From assembly GCA_965644295.1 (NCBI GenBank), contig CBFFRP010000244.1, positions 1 to 64,000 on the forward strand: DNA of 64,000 bases, given 5' to 3'. Positions 11,325 to 23,580 of the stretch are shown in pieces (position 1 is the stretch's first letter; each line of letters begins with the position of its first letter). The DNA is from Paraphysomonas bandaiensis (lineage: Eukaryota; Chrysophyceae). The notes beneath the pieces were generated by a model. The model was not told the DNA's origin and searched no databases. It was given only the letters and a program-made list of their open reading frames with translations. The position numbers were made by a program, and so were the translations under genes.

Positions 11325-12674
11325 ATGTGTGAAGCTGTTGAGTATATTCCAGCTATCAGTTTTCTATCTCTCATGTATTTATCGAGACAATCATCTAACG
11401 CGGGATCATTATGTCGCGACTACAGTGATAGTTCTCTGTATGATGGGTACTACTTGTCGCGGGCTCAGTCTCTCTCTGGGATGGACTTTGATCTCGTGGA
11501 CGGATCGAATATGATGGCTCCGATCCCCACTAAACTCCGCCCCTCTTCAGCACTGACAGAGAAAATAATTGTGGAGATATCGAAGTCTATTAAGATATTC
11601 AAACCTTCTCGCTCTCTGTATCAGCTGACTCATGATGCTACGAGTACGGAGATGTCGGACAGACCAGCTGCGTCTGTTGACGTTGTTATATCGGGCGGGG
11701 GTATGAAGGGCTACTTTGTTTGCGGGTGTGTGGCTGTGTTGCAACAGCAACTTCAGTCACACAACATTGAAATTGCCCGTGTTGCTGGTGCTAGTGCAGG
11801 TGCCTGGAGCGCGTTGTTTATGTGCACTGGTATTAGTACTGCGCTCTGGATAGAGTCGTACCACAAATTACTTGAGAACCCGAACAAGACTATTCACGAG
11901 ATTTATGCGGAGGAGATGGTAGGTGATATATACTTTGTGAAATATGCTGATATTGAGAAATAGTGGCCTGTCGTCAAAGCTAACCTACCTGAAGATGCTT
12001 ACCTGAGATGTAACGGGAAAATGTTCGTGAGCATTTCCGTGCTTACTTACACTGGCTTGCAAAACCTGGTCATCAGTGAATATACTAGTAATGACGACCT
12101 GATCGAAGCATGCTTAGCAAGTAGCACAATTCCTTATATCACTGAAAGAAAGTTGCATCGAACCTTTCGTGGCATGAGAGTTGTGGACGGTGGACTAACA
12201 AACAATACCCCTGTATTTAGGGATGGATGCCGCCGGCAGCTTGTCTTCCGTTTGTCGCAAATTGAATACCCTTGGCGACTACTGATAAATCCTGTGGATA
12301 GCTGCATTGATGCATTGGTTATTCGTGGGGCGCTGCAAATGGCGCGCTTTTTAGCCGGAGAATTTGTCCCTGCTATTGCGTGGTTAGAGCAAAAGCAGGG
12401 TGAAGGAGACTTAATTCGACCTGGTCACAGTGTCAGAGGTGTTGTGGCTCCGATTGCTGTGGCGACATTGATCCTTTTCAGAAATTCCTTTCTTCCTTCT
12501 CTTCTAGATGCATTTGATATCATGTTTGCAACGAGATACACTATTGGAAGCTCCCCTGTCATCAGCTTTCAGGATGCAGATAACGCCTTAAAAGACAATC
12601 CCCTGTTTTACGCGGTTGGAGCAGTCTTTGCCTATATTGTCAGCGGCTTGCGCCGGCTACAGCTTCTTCTGTGA
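11325..12674 (+). CDS. Patatin-like phospholipase / acyl hydrolase
   Basis: A serine-aspartate dyad lipid acyl hydrolase of the patatin family. Two exons, 11325-11918 and 11964-12674, give about 434 aa. Visible motifs are the oxyanion loop GGGMKG, the nucleophile elbow GASAG (Ser), and the DGG motif with the catalytic Asp near 12190. The 45-bp intron (11919-11963, GTAGGT...AAATAG) has a length divisible by three and ends in TAG, so unspliced it looks like an in-frame stop inside the domain. Removing it joins EEM to WPVVKANLPEDA, a good family match. The C-terminus has two hydrophobic stretches that may anchor the protein. The start is uncertain: ATG 11325 is about 20 bp after a microsatellite, and ATG 11373 is an alternative. 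Substrate unknown. Confidence 0.88.
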
Positions 12675-14732
12675 TGGAGCATTCTCAGTGTTGTATATTG
12701 TGCGTATCGTTTGCAATTGATTTTTCACTGTTGTAGATTGCGTTATAATTATTCGTTATATGTGTGTAGCTCCACGTCTGTCTTCAATCAGATATTCACG
12801 GTATTGTAATATCTAAATAGATCTGCATTTAATCTAGTAAGTTGGTCAGAGTGAATGCATTCACAGACAGTAAAGGGGATGTCTTACGATAAAGCTAATA
12901 GCAGTGATACATGTTTTCTGTTCTCGTCAAAAATTTTATTGATCGACCTACATAGTCCATAAAACGTATGACCAAATAAATTCTAGTAGAGTTGGACACG
13001 AATTACATTGGAAGAATTGAGAACAAAGAATATAAAGGAGTTCCACCACTCGACAATACGCCACACGAAAATGAGTAGTATGCGAAAACTTCCTGATATT
13101 TCAGGGTATAATTTCTTTTACGTTGAACTCACGCAATAATGATTTATTAAAATTATACTCAACATCTCTTAGCATTAATTTTCTCTCTACTACCAAACAT
13201 CAATCAGTATTATCATATATTAGATAATCACGATCTTGTGCAGTCAGAGTATTTTAGCTTCTCTAAAACAATTCATATCATTAATTTATGTACTACAGTT
13301 GTCAACTACTGTATATCTTAAAAAACAGATATAATTCGAATACCTTACTAAAGACAGCTTTTAATTGCATACTAATAGTAAATTCAACAATGGGCGAAGA
13401 CTCGGATTACTGTGCGCACAAGGGGTGATATGAATCAAAGCCCTTTATCCCCTAGCTAATGAAAATCTCTATGAGATATTGTACCAAATACGTGTTAAGT
13501 AGCTGCATTATCAATTTTTAGATCTATTCCCAGTGTAGTAATTTACATATATATAGTTAAAGAGATAATAATTTACACAATTCTAGATTTGTATATAACC
13601 AGAGATGGATAAAAGTATTTCTCGCAGCAATTGATCTAGAATTACTTAATATTGTGATGCCATCACAGATTTGAAAAATTTAAGAGCTATACCATCTACT
13701 TCTACAAGTTCTGCATAATTAAACAACAAAGTTGTGCACGTCATTACTACTCTCTGATATGGATAGCTTGGCAGCGCCATTTTTAGGGAAGTAAGTTTCA
13801 TTTAGCCACGCTATGTATAGTACAAGGAAATCTATGAGCTCAAATTATGCATCTAGTTAGAAAGCTCTCTTAACTTAGAATGCCACGATTATCATATATG
13901 CAGCATTTTGCTTTTTCCCCGCCGATATCTACCTACAGAAATGGCACACTCTCTGTAAAAAAACAATAAAATAGATTGACACTCGTACCTTCATTAGGAG
14001 ATTAACTCGAGGACTAAGTGCCGGCTTATAAGACACAACTACGACCACCAAGGCTACCAACATGAGGAGGTGACTACCCTTCCAAGTAGCTGAAGCTGAT
14101 GAGCCACCCAATATATAACACTTCACAATAGCTCTTCAACAACAATAACCCGTTGGAAGTCATACTACATACTACATGGCTCCCACTTGGAAGACACTGA
14201 ATAGACAACATTCCGCACTTTGAAAACAACATATAATAGTGGGAAAAGTTTTACATTTAATGCTCACGTAGGAAGCCAATATGAAATTGTAAAAAGACTT
14301 TATACCCCTAACCCTAACCCTAACCCTAACCAGATAATTTGCATTTTATCGTGTACTAGTGTTTTTATAAGATACATTAGAGGAGAATTATTCTGTGTAT
14401 ATGAAATATGAACTTATGCACTCTGATAGTGACTGATGAGGGGCTATCATATTACTTTCCTGATCTTATATACTGTACCGTCAAGCCATTTATTTCTATG
14501 CACTATGCAGTATTATTATTTTGGCGAAGATGCTTTGTTAGCCTCTCTTTAACCTATCAAACCAGTACCATCATCACTAATGAGAGTTGATGTCTTATAC
14601 CTAAAGCAATGACAAGACTAACAACTTCATCAGTCACTCTTGGAATTCGAAATCAAATAATGGTCATGCTATATTATGTATTACATTTAAATTTCCCTAC
14701 AACTCGTGTAACTAGAACGGAGCATATAAAGC
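12675..14732. other. Intergenic region without recognisable genes
   Basis: AT-rich DNA between the patatin-like gene and RPB3, whose 3' ends converge here. Apart from the telomere-like tract at 14305-14331, I see no repeat family, RNA gene or credible coding region. Confidence 0.55.
14305..14331. repeat. Interstitial telomere-like repeat (CCCTAA)n
   Basis: About four and a half units of CCCTAA/TTAGGG in an AT-rich intergenic region. Ordinary genes follow on both sides, so this is not a chromosome end. It is consistent with TTAGGG telomeres in the organism and with a repaired break or a short internal insertion. Confidence 0.85.
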
Positions 14733-15837
14733 TTACAAATCATCTAATTGACAAGCAGCAGTTTGAAGTCGCCCCAATTTTTCAGCCATTTCACGTAAAG
14801 CGTCTTCGACGATAACTCTGGCAGAGAGCGCGCCTGTTCCTTCCACAGTGAAAAAAAAACGACTCGATGAATGCTGCACGTCCACTGCGAGTTTATCCTC
14901 AGGGTTTTTTCGGTAATCTTCCAACAAGTATGTGCACTCTCTGCAAAATATACACTCCGACGGGTTTGATATCATCACAGTGCGCATAGTATCATCATAC
15001 TCAAACACCCCAGTCGGGCATGACGCTACAAGTGTTTGTTTCTGTTCATCGGAGAAGTCATTCAATCTATGAAGTGACAGTTAGAGAACGCAGTTGGAAG
15101 CAGTATAACATCAACTCACATATCTTCGTTGAGACGGATAACTGGGTGATATTTTAGTGCAACAGTGGCAACTGGAGACCATTTGGCATGCTCCTTTCCA
15201 ATACCCTTCTTGGCAATTGCTTCTAATTTTATACGTTGTCCTAATTTTACAACCATTAAATAGTAAATGACATTACTGGTGGCGCATATACCAGGTCCTA
15301 GTTGTAATATCACGATCCCTTCATCGTGGGATGTCTGCATTTCATCATCACTCCCAAAAAGTACTGCTGCCACGCCCGGGTCATCGCTTTGTAAATCTCG
15401 GGACGTAACTGATATAGCTAAATCTTGTTGGTGAGCAGGCTTCGCCTGAACCATTTTAGCGAAGTCACAATCTAATGTAAATTTGACTGAGCACTTTGGG
15501 CAATACTCATCACAATCACATTCATGAGTATACTTCCATTTCGACATATCGCGAGACGCATGCAGGGGAATTAATCCCAATCTGTGCGCTATGAATTCAT
15601 CCTAAAACAGAAAGTGGCGTCACTACATCGCAGAATAGAAACTCAATCTACCTGCAGCGACGTTGTATTTTCATGAAAGGTCACTAAATCAATGCACAGT
15701 GTCGGCACCTCTGCAATCATAATTCTCCTGAGCGCATTCGCCATACTGATATCAGTCTCTGATATTTCGAATGATATCATCTCTGGCTTCATGTCGTAGA
15801 TATGAACATTTGGAAATCGATTGTTCGGCATGCTCAC
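14733..15837 (-). CDS. RPB3: RNA polymerase II subunit RPB3
   Basis: The alpha-like subunit that pairs with RPB11 to nucleate RNA polymerase II assembly in the nucleus. Three exons on the minus strand (15837-15652, 15601-15120, 15066-14733) give about 333 aa, close to human RPB3 (275 aa) and yeast RPB3 (318 aa). The N-terminus matches the alpha-family signature (DISMANALRRIMIAEVP). The segment DEFIAHRLGLIPLHA spans the first intron. The RPB3 zinc loop is present as CDCDEYCPKC. The later SCPTGVF and CIFCRECTYL segments match the family's ferredoxin-like region. RPB3 is preferred over the Pol I/III subunit RPC40/RPAC1 because of this zinc loop and the length. Introns are 50 and 53 bp with canonical borders. 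Confidence 0.95.
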
Positions 15838-15984
15838 TTAGTCTCACTAGATAAAAATAAATATTACGAAATGAGCTGCACACTGACACCGAACTAAATG
15901 ATGAACTACTCTGTGAGGTCTGAGTGAATACCCTTCACGATACAGCAAACATATACAGCAGTGTACCTCCCTACCTGTAGTAGT

Positions 15985-16137
15985 GTACATACATACATAC
16001 ATACATACATACATACATACATACATACATACATACATACATACATACATACATACATACATACATACATACATACATACATACATACATACATACATAC
16101 ATACATACATACACACATACATACATACATACATACA
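15985..16137. repeat. (CATA)n tetranucleotide microsatellite upstream of RPB3
   Basis: About 37 copies of CATA (equivalent to TATG on the other strand) with one variant unit near 16112. It starts about 150 bp upstream of the RPB3 start codon. Same motif as the arrays at 10766-11302 and 38316-38482. Confidence 0.96.
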
Positions 16138-16722
16138 CCAGCCGGTGTCCCTTTCCTCCTCATTGAGTTTGCAACATTGGGTTGGAAACGTACTCAAGCA
16201 TTGTTTTCTCTTGGCCTGGCCATTGTTGTATGTTACCGTAGTGTCTGTGGTTTTCCTTTTCTGGTATATGGGTTATGAAGGGTGGATTTCCTGAGACGTT
16301 ATGCTGTCTTGATCGCTGTCAGCGAAACTGGATGAATTAGATCTACCTCGACAAAATATCTGGTTAGGGTTACTGCTACATCACAGAATCTGGTGCAATG
16401 TCGGGTGTAGGGTGTAGTCTTATTTCCTCTGAACCGTGAGTTACGAGTAGCGAACAATATCTTGGTGATCCAGCATTGGTTTGTTAGTCTTCGATACATT
16501 TCCTTCACAGCGTATGTGGTTTCTCTTCTGTTAGGTATTGAAGCAGTGTGGCAATGTCAAGTATTATATATTTTGTACCTACGATACTATAAGTACCTAC
16601 GACTACACTACCCGAGTATTGGCGATATCGAAGTTAGTTGCACACTGGGTCTTCCTTATTGCGAGACACTACCAGTCACTGTCGACGACTCCGGGGAAGA
16701 TCAGTCTTCATTGAACCCGTGA
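16138..16722 (+). pseudogene. Possible truncated membrane-protein gene remnant
   Basis: Directly after the microsatellite, one frame reads a hydrophobic, protein-like stretch (LIEFATLGWKRTQALFSLGL...GFPFL). Another frame further on gives LDELDLPRQNIWLGLL, and 16462-16722 is open with two hydrophobic segments and an acidic tail. I could not join these into one gene with good splice sites, and any upstream part would run into the microsatellite. It may be a decayed gene, a multi-exon gene I cannot resolve, or chance. No family assigned. Confidence 0.25.
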
Positions 16723-17422
16723 AAAACATTGAAAAATCATGAAGATAATATGAAATATTAGCCAAAGAATATTTCCAAACACTCAGACGTATTCACTATA
16801 ACTACATACTGAGTGGATATATCTATTTGTTGTTTAACTACCCCAGCCGCGATTGTCAGATGCTGTTAGATATTTGTGATTGTTTTATCATTTATTGCAA
16901 ATATAATTTACTAGTATGTTATCTTCTTATACGCAATATCACGTATTCCATCATTCTCAACTATTCCTAAGATTCATCTTAATACAAGGTGGTATATTGT
17001 GAAATATAATGTTCAATGATATAACTGGTGTATGGATGGAAGTATCTCTTGAAGTTACTTGGTCGTCATCATAATAACCGTCATTGTCAGTTATACATCT
17101 AACTATTCCGTTTTGTGTGATAGTTATGTTCTACATTATTATTCACTCTTCTACAGTACTGTGTTCATCACTTTACATTCTAATTATCTTCTTATTACTA
17201 TTTCACTAAGCTTAAATCTGCATTACTATAAAGCAAAAATTCGTAGTTGTGGATACCTCTTCGAGAAGTATGGCGACTCTTTGAAAATCTTATCAAGCAC
17301 ATATTACCAAGACTCAAGGGTATATAAATAATTACTATTAGTGCAAGTAACACGCCTTTATAATTCAAGAACTTAGCACCTCATCTCTCTTTGTATACGA
17401 AAATAGACAAGAAAAAAATTCA

Positions 17423-18583
17423 TCATAAATCATGTAAACCAACTTGCTGTGCATACGCAGCTGTCAGTTTTGCCTCAGCACTATCTCTACCTAACAAGCG
17501 CACATTCCACCTGTGTGCGTCTTTAATATGTGCCTGAGCGAGATCTTTATAGCTATAATCATCTCCCAAACTCCTCGCAATATGAAACACAGCTATATGC
17601 GCCTCAGCCATATATCTCTCGCTCCATCCCACGCTGCTCTTCCGTTTTAAGCACCGGATCAAGTCCAAGGCACAATCCAGTGCCATATCAATCTCTCCTT
17701 CCTCAATGAGGGTCATGACATAACCTTCTAGGTGCTTCGCTTTGCATCGGAAAGAGTCATCTTCATTCAGGAAGCGTGGAGGCTGGGTAACACAAGTGGT
17801 CAGATGTCGGTTGGCTATTTCTTTATCATATGTAGTGCAGGTGGAGCACAGACAATGAAAACGATAATATTCCTGTAATTCACGACGCCTAGTTTCAGTG
17901 TCTTGTCGGAGCTCGATGTAACAATCGTTAAGTTCTTCTCCTGCTTCTATATTTCGACTTGCATATAGTACCTGCAATTGACCACATTAATGATACGCAT
18001 GTTGTGAGAACAATATTCAAACCTCCTCTTTTGTATCTGGTCTATGAGTCTGCTGTACGTTAGGAGTGCAGGAGTGATTTAGACGCGCTATTGCCTGGTG
18101 AGGTCGATGAGGGCATAACATATTAAAGCGAGGTAAACTACCAAATACATTCCACACGCAGGTTCTTCCGACCCCACCATATCGAATGAATTGGTCATGT
18201 ATATTCCAGCACACCGATCAGCCTCAGGAAACACATTTGCCATATCGAAGAACGCCTCTCTCTGTTCTGGTCATCATAATATCAACATCGATCATAACTG
18301 CATAGTGTTTAATACCTGCTGATAGTTGATCCACTTGAGATCGAATAGAATCAATTTGACTTGCATTGAAAGGATGCCAACCATAACACCATGTTGCCGG
18401 CAGCTCCGTACATATCAATTCTCCCGCACTGAAAGATCTGCTCGCAATTGCAACGAATCCCCTGCCCTCACGGGGCTCCAGGCGCCAAGGAGGGATGCTC
18501 CCATCATAACGAGCGTTACCCCAATAGGTCTCAATAACTTTATCAGGAGACGCCGGCTCCATACCTATCGCTCCATGCTCCAC
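17423..18583 (-). CDS. SET-domain protein, SMYD-like (probable lysine methyltransferase)
   Basis: Likely transfers methyl groups from S-adenosylmethionine to lysines of histones or other proteins. Four exons on the minus strand (18583-18316, 18266-18142, 18094-18023, 17971-17423) give about 337 aa. The start of the SET domain reads REGRGFVAIASRSFSAGELI. The core has ARLNHSCTPNV, with the NHS motif of the cofactor pocket, followed by ASRNIEAGEELNDCYIEL. A post-SET cysteine cluster FHCLCSTC comes next, and then a helical C-terminal region as in SMYD proteins. I see no MYND zinc finger inserted in the SET domain, unlike animal SMYD1-3, so this is closer to the MYND-less relatives. Introns are 49, 47 and 51 bp. 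Substrate unknown. Confidence 0.85.
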
Positions 18584-19760
18584 AGTCCACTTACGTGTAG
18601 TGATGTAGTATAGCTACCATGTACACCGTACAAACTTCTGCCAATGTGGTATACTCCGACTACGATATATACACCATACTACAGTGTATGCTGTAGGGTC
18701 CCATCCCCCACTGGAGATCTCTGCTCTGGATGTATGTCTATACTGATGTGCAGTTATTCTACATAGTGTGGAGAGAGATCGTAGCCACATTGTTCGCATC
18801 CGTTGATGGCTACTGTAGCTGCACACAGCATAGTCATCACAGGGATGATATCAATGGAAGGGTAGTCGCTTGCACTGTATGTTCGCGGTATCATATATTT
18901 CGAAGGTACATGAAGCACCATTACTGAGTCATAGGTGCCGACTCCATGGTTCCCATGTAAATACTTCAGCATTCGACTAGCATAGTAGTAAAGTGACTCT
19001 GTTACGACTATTACTGAGTATAAAGAAGAGCAACTCCTTTGACGGGATATAGAATGACAAGACAATTTTATGCGATTACACTCATGCATACGTTGCTATC
19101 AATCATCAATGAATGAAATATTCACACCCCGCGTTGACGAGGAATTAGGTTTTGTATTGTACTCAGGGCTATGGTTAGGGATGTGTATATGTGTATATTA
19201 TGTTGTAATATATGTTGACTTACCCATATACACCATTGAAATATGCTTTAAACGATAGTGTCTGGTGTGAGATATGTGCGAAAAACTAATTTGAGAGTAG
19301 CTTCTACTAAATGCTAGATGCTGAATACATACTATATATTACATGTAATGTTTTACTCAGAATGAAATTAAGAAAGCACACAATTATATTACTGATTCGC
19401 GACTTCCATTATATAATAGCGGTTTTGAACACCTTGTTTACAATGTATAAGCTATCATACGGCAGAACCTACTCTCGATATACACAAACACTCAGGACAT
19501 ATTATAATGACCGAAATATATTTCACTGTAAATCTAGTAAAAAACACTTCTCGATATATATACTATATACAATAAGAAGCTATTCAGTTACTACATTGGT
19601 ATCAGATGGCTGTATATCATACATTATACTAATACAGTAATCACCAAAGTATATAAGTTTATTAAATTTTCCAGACGCGTGGCGTTTATTACACTACTTG
19701 CTACATCACCTACACCCTGATGTCAATCACACACATTATACAGCGGAAAGTTGGCATAGG
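18584..19760. other. Intergenic region without recognisable genes
   Basis: Lies between the SET-domain gene start and the end of the ING-SGF29 gene. Several AT-rich short frames (for example 19311-19640 on the plus strand) have no protein-like motifs. Nothing else supported. Confidence 0.5.
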
Positions 19761-20938
19761 CTAGCCCTGTGGCGGCCTTACAACATGTCTAAGTGGCACT
19801 ACTCGGTGAGGGGTCTGCCCTGTTTCATCGGCATCTCCCACAAACTGTAGAGTTACTGACGGTTCTGCACCCATTGCACTGCGGCGTGGTGCCTATTTCG
19901 TAGCATCCAATTACAACATAGACTCTACTACTAATAGTTCACCTACCTGCGAAACAATGGCTTGGTAGAAAGCTGTAGTGTCAGGGTACACCGCAAGCAC
20001 AGACTCCCCTTTGCTTAACTTCTTTGAACTTTCAGGTAGATCCAGTATGATAACCTGCGAATACGTTACATATCATCATATGGGGCTGTACACATAATCG
20101 AAACGTGACGACAGATATATACTGTGATATTCAAAATGTGCAGCATTCCTAACTATAACCAACAGAAAGCGACGTTCGCTTAACAATACACACAGTTCTC
20201 ACTGACAATTTCAGAAATATATTCTCACTGCACGTACCTGGCTCTCTGGAAGGACATAACGTTTACTGTCATCCGCATCTATGATGTCATAATAACCAGT
20301 GTCCATAGAATACGACTGCACACTGCATGTACAAAAACAGGCGTAGATGTTAGTAGCAGTCATGCGTAGATATGGTCTCATATACCTTCCCAGAATCCAG
20401 TCGCCAAACACTACAGGTTGTGCGGCCACCTGAAATAGACAGCAAACACGTCTCAGGTTTGAAACAAGATTATCATATCTAATCCAACTCACATCTTGTC
20501 CTTTTTGAGCACCAATAGACTCAAACTCGCCACTAGCTCTTAATAAGGATTCAAAAAGAGCATTATCAGTGTCCATTTTTCGGACAAACGATTCTACTAA
20601 CTCCAATGTTTGGCTGGCAATTGCGACTTTTTCGTCTATTTTTTGCTTCGCTTTTTCACGTAGTGAATTTATGTTCTCCATTTCGTGGCTTGGTTCTCCA
20701 GGGTTAGTAATTTTCTTCAAATTGATGTCTCGTATATATTGTTTCTGAAAGATTGCATGAAAGCTGAATATGAAAATCGAACAATTAGTACCTCTGCTTC
20801 TTCGCACTGTCTCAATGCCTCTGAGCCATCTCTATCGAGCTCTCTCATTAGCTCGAAGTTCCTTCTTACATCGTTTGGAAGGAGTTCTGTTGAGTTTACA
20901 AAATCCTCTAAGAATGTACTGCTTTCTTGCGTATCCAT
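19761..20938 (-). CDS. ING domain fused to an SGF29-type tandem Tudor domain
   Basis: A probable chromatin reader/adaptor. Six exons on the minus strand (20938-20792, 20744-20493, 20429-20386, 20322-20238, 20054-19947, 19892-19761) sum to exactly 768 nt, 255 aa, with consistent phases. Residues 1-49 (FLEDFVNSTELLPNDVRRNF, MRELD) and about 75-120 (IDEKVAIASQTLELVESFVR, KMDTD) form the ING family N-terminal coiled-coil domain. From about residue 135 the protein is SGF29-like. The first Tudor repeat includes VVFGDWILG and YDIIDADDSKRYVLPESQ, and the second includes ESVLAVYPDTTAFYQAIV and LQFVGDADE...RVVPLRHVV. SGF29 in SAGA, and the PHD finger of ING proteins, both bind H3K4me3. No PHD finger follows here. 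Length and motif order argue against two separate genes. Complex membership is inferred. Confidence 0.82.
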
Positions 20939-21474
20939 TTAGCGCCTCTCTGTAGAAATACACAGCCGATGAGCTGAAAAATATAAGCTTCTAGGGCGAT
21001 ATGATATTTTAAACGCTAGAATGTTTCCTCAGTCCTATCAAACTAAAGAACGCGGTTCCTCATCATGCGGTGTGTACTCAGCAGTGAGGCTGAGTGACGA
21101 GAAGAGCATCATTTAAGAGGAGGTTATGTGATGCCTGCTTATAGCTTGAGCTGAATATACGGCACAGTATTTCACTGCACATGCTACCCAAATTCGAGCA
21201 TAGAATACATCTACTACTGCTGTATTTGGAGGGAGGTGGCTGGCTCTACATATACACGTATACCGTATACGGAGCGAGCCATATGATCGTACAGTGTATT
21301 TCTGCAGTATAAGTATATGGTATATGTGCTCCACATATTATATATGCACTGACATATACAGGCTGATATATACTATACAGACGATTGAACACACATCGCA
21401 GCAGCCTCGTCCTTCAGTAGTTATTGCTGTGCGTATCAACTTGCTTATTCATCTGGCAAGAAGTTATACAAGCC
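20939..21474. promoter_or_regulatory. Divergent intergenic region between ING-SGF29 and L24
   Basis: 536 bp between two outward-facing start codons. It must contain both promoters, or one bidirectional promoter. I see no distinct motif beyond TA-rich stretches. Confidence 0.45.
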
Positions 21475-22181
21475 ATGAATGCTCCTCTGTATTTAAGTAG
21501 ATGGGGCAGACAGCTAGGCAGACAACTGCAGAAACCCATGCAAAAGAAAAAGCCCACACCAGACGCTAGCCAGAGATGGAACATTGTTACAGGAGACAAG
21601 GTCCGAGTCATCCAAGGCCCCCAAGAAGGACAAGAAGGAAAAGTACTTGCAGTTCTTCGGAAAAAAAATCTCGTTATTGTTGAGAACGTTAATATGGTAA
21701 AACTAGAAACGCAGCAGTACTCTTTGTGTTTATGTCTTTTTGCTATAAACACAGAGACGACGAATTGAAAAGCCTAAAAGCCCTGGAGACCCAAGAAAAA
21801 TTTCCATCAAACCCTGTAGCGTACACTATTCGAATGTGATGTTGATTGATCCAACTACTGGGTATTTATATTGTTGTTGGTGAAATTACCTGCGTTACAC
21901 TTATTGCAGGGAACCTACTAAAATATCTCGGCGCTTTTTGGAAGATGGAACTAAAGTACGAGTATCCAAAGCAACAGGCCACATTATCCCGAAGCCTGAC
22001 CCACTTGAGAATAGAAAGCTTCGCTCAACAGGTATTACCTTTCTGCTGTAAATGTCAATCATTTAATGCGATTTTTACAGTGGCTGGACCTAAAGACACT
22101 GCAACGGAAGATGTCTTCGAAGTAACGTTTGATGAGTATGAAAAGTATTTGCCTCATATTTATGCACGCTGGCAAGAGTAG
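21475..22181 (+). CDS. Ribosomal protein L24 (uL24), mitochondrial type
   Basis: A bacterial-type large-subunit ribosomal protein that binds 23S-like rRNA early in assembly. Four exons (21475-21696, 21755-21861, 21910-22031, 22081-22181) give 183 aa. The KOW motif is clear ([20 protein letters not shown]), followed by the family's [11 protein letters not shown] and [20 protein letters not shown]. Bacterial L24 is about 104 aa. The extra N- and C-terminal extensions resemble mitochondrial L24 (MRPL24), and the basic N-terminus ([20 protein letters not shown]) could be a mitochondrial targeting sequence. A plastid form cannot be fully excluded. Introns are 58, 48 and 49 bp. Confidence 0.9.
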
Positions 22182-23580
22182 ATGGTGTATTGCCGTTCCC
22201 ATGTATCCAAACTGCGCTGTGTTGCTGATGAGTTGTAAGTAATATACGCACTCCCATTGTTGACGTAGACCTACATTTAATGATCGAAGATATGTGCTTA
22301 TTAGTAAGTTCTTTTCCCGACACTTCTACTATGTAGATGTGGAGTATCAGAGAATGGAGGGTGAGATATGTATCTCATGTGCATATAGTTTATCTATTTT
22401 AGTTTACTTTAAGTTTTTATATTGCAAACATTTAGATAAAGCCGTCAGAGTGCACTGTATTCTTCATCCCACACATTCGCACTGCTCGACAAATTTCCTA
22501 ATGTAATAGAATATCGTAGACAGAAAGACCTGATCGATTAATCTTGCGAAGAATGATCAACAATTGTCACTATTGAATATTGGGCTATGTTTACCAGGGC
22601 TGCGTCGTATCAGTTTATTGTCTATTGAATGGCGCAGGTTGTAGTCAATTATAATTGCAATTATTACTTACTGTCGAAGTTTCAATTGTTTCTTTATTAT
22701 TAACTGCAATTATTTAGTACTAAACTATATTAGTTGCCTATATATTATTTAGTATTTAGTATATATCTACCTCAACTGTCATTTTATTTCTGAGGCGACC
22801 GTTCATGCGTAAAAACATAAGTAGTTCTAAATGCCGAGGAGTCATACTCTTGCGCACATCCGTTATAATATTAGCTCTAGTAGTGAACAACGTTTCAACC
22901 TTATTGGTTGCGACATGCAAGTGCTACATGCTGCGGTGTAGCGAATTTGCCCCCTTTAGCTGCTTGCTACGGGCTACGGGTCACCATCAATCAAACGTTG
23001 TCATTCTGAACTAGACTCTCACTGTCTCACTGTATCCATTCTCTTCATCCTCATCGAGCAAAAATATTCTAATTGGATCCTTTTTAGTGTGGACCATCAC
23101 AACCAGGAAAATTTGTGGACTAGTAAGGAAATTTTTACACAACAAAATTCGTGAATGTTGTGACTTGAAATTTTTTATTCTTGTGAGAACTAATCATGCG
23201 GTGCATCTAGAAGTGCATGGCTAATCTAAAACCATAGTACAATGCACAATGGGGTATAATGTATGATGTACACTTATTAACCGTCTTGTAGTCACTCCCG
23301 TTTTATTGTATTTTGTGACAATAGTCGGAATCAGGTAAAATAAATAATTGCAATAGATAAGCCCAAACCAACATCGAAGTAATTACTAGTTTGACAGTAG
23401 TTTTGAGAATGACAAATATTTGTTTTGTAAGCACTAGCCTTTTAATAACAAAGCTAGCTACGTCACCAATAGCAATAGTCATTCGCACAATACAAAAGAG
23501 AGATATCTTGAACTATAATCTCGGCTGCTTTGTGTAAATCAAGGTCTACCACATGAAGCAGGGGTAGTGTTAACCTGGCG
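22182..23580. other. Intergenic region without recognisable genes
   Basis: Between the convergent 3' ends of L24 and the SLC10-like gene. AT-rich, with no repeat or coding region I can support. Confidence 0.5.

Noticed and set aside
10714-11374. Long reading frames of MYVC or HTYI repeats on both strands
   Set aside because: They are by-products of the stop-free (TATG)n microsatellite, which is open in several frames at once. No coding evidence.
11919-11963. Apparent in-frame TAG stop in the middle of the patatin domain (pseudogene or recoded stop)
   Set aside because: The TAG is the 3' end of a 45-bp intron (GTAGGT...AAATAG). Its removal restores a textbook patatin sequence without frame change.
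14305-14331. Chromosome end
   Set aside because: Only 27 bp, with normal genes on both sides.
15961-16278. HTYI-repeat protein at 16 kb
   Set aside because: Same microsatellite artefact as at 10.8-11.3 kb.
18267-18315. Frame break in the SET-domain gene, suggesting a pseudogene
   Set aside because: A 49-bp intron (GTATTA...ACCAG on the minus strand) resolves it, and the rejoined sequence (EQREAFFDMANVFPEAD) fits SMYD-like proteins.
19311-19640. 109-residue frame on the plus strand
   Set aside because: Composition follows the AT-rich DNA (Tyr, Ile, Leu, Arg), with no motif or splice context; probably chance.
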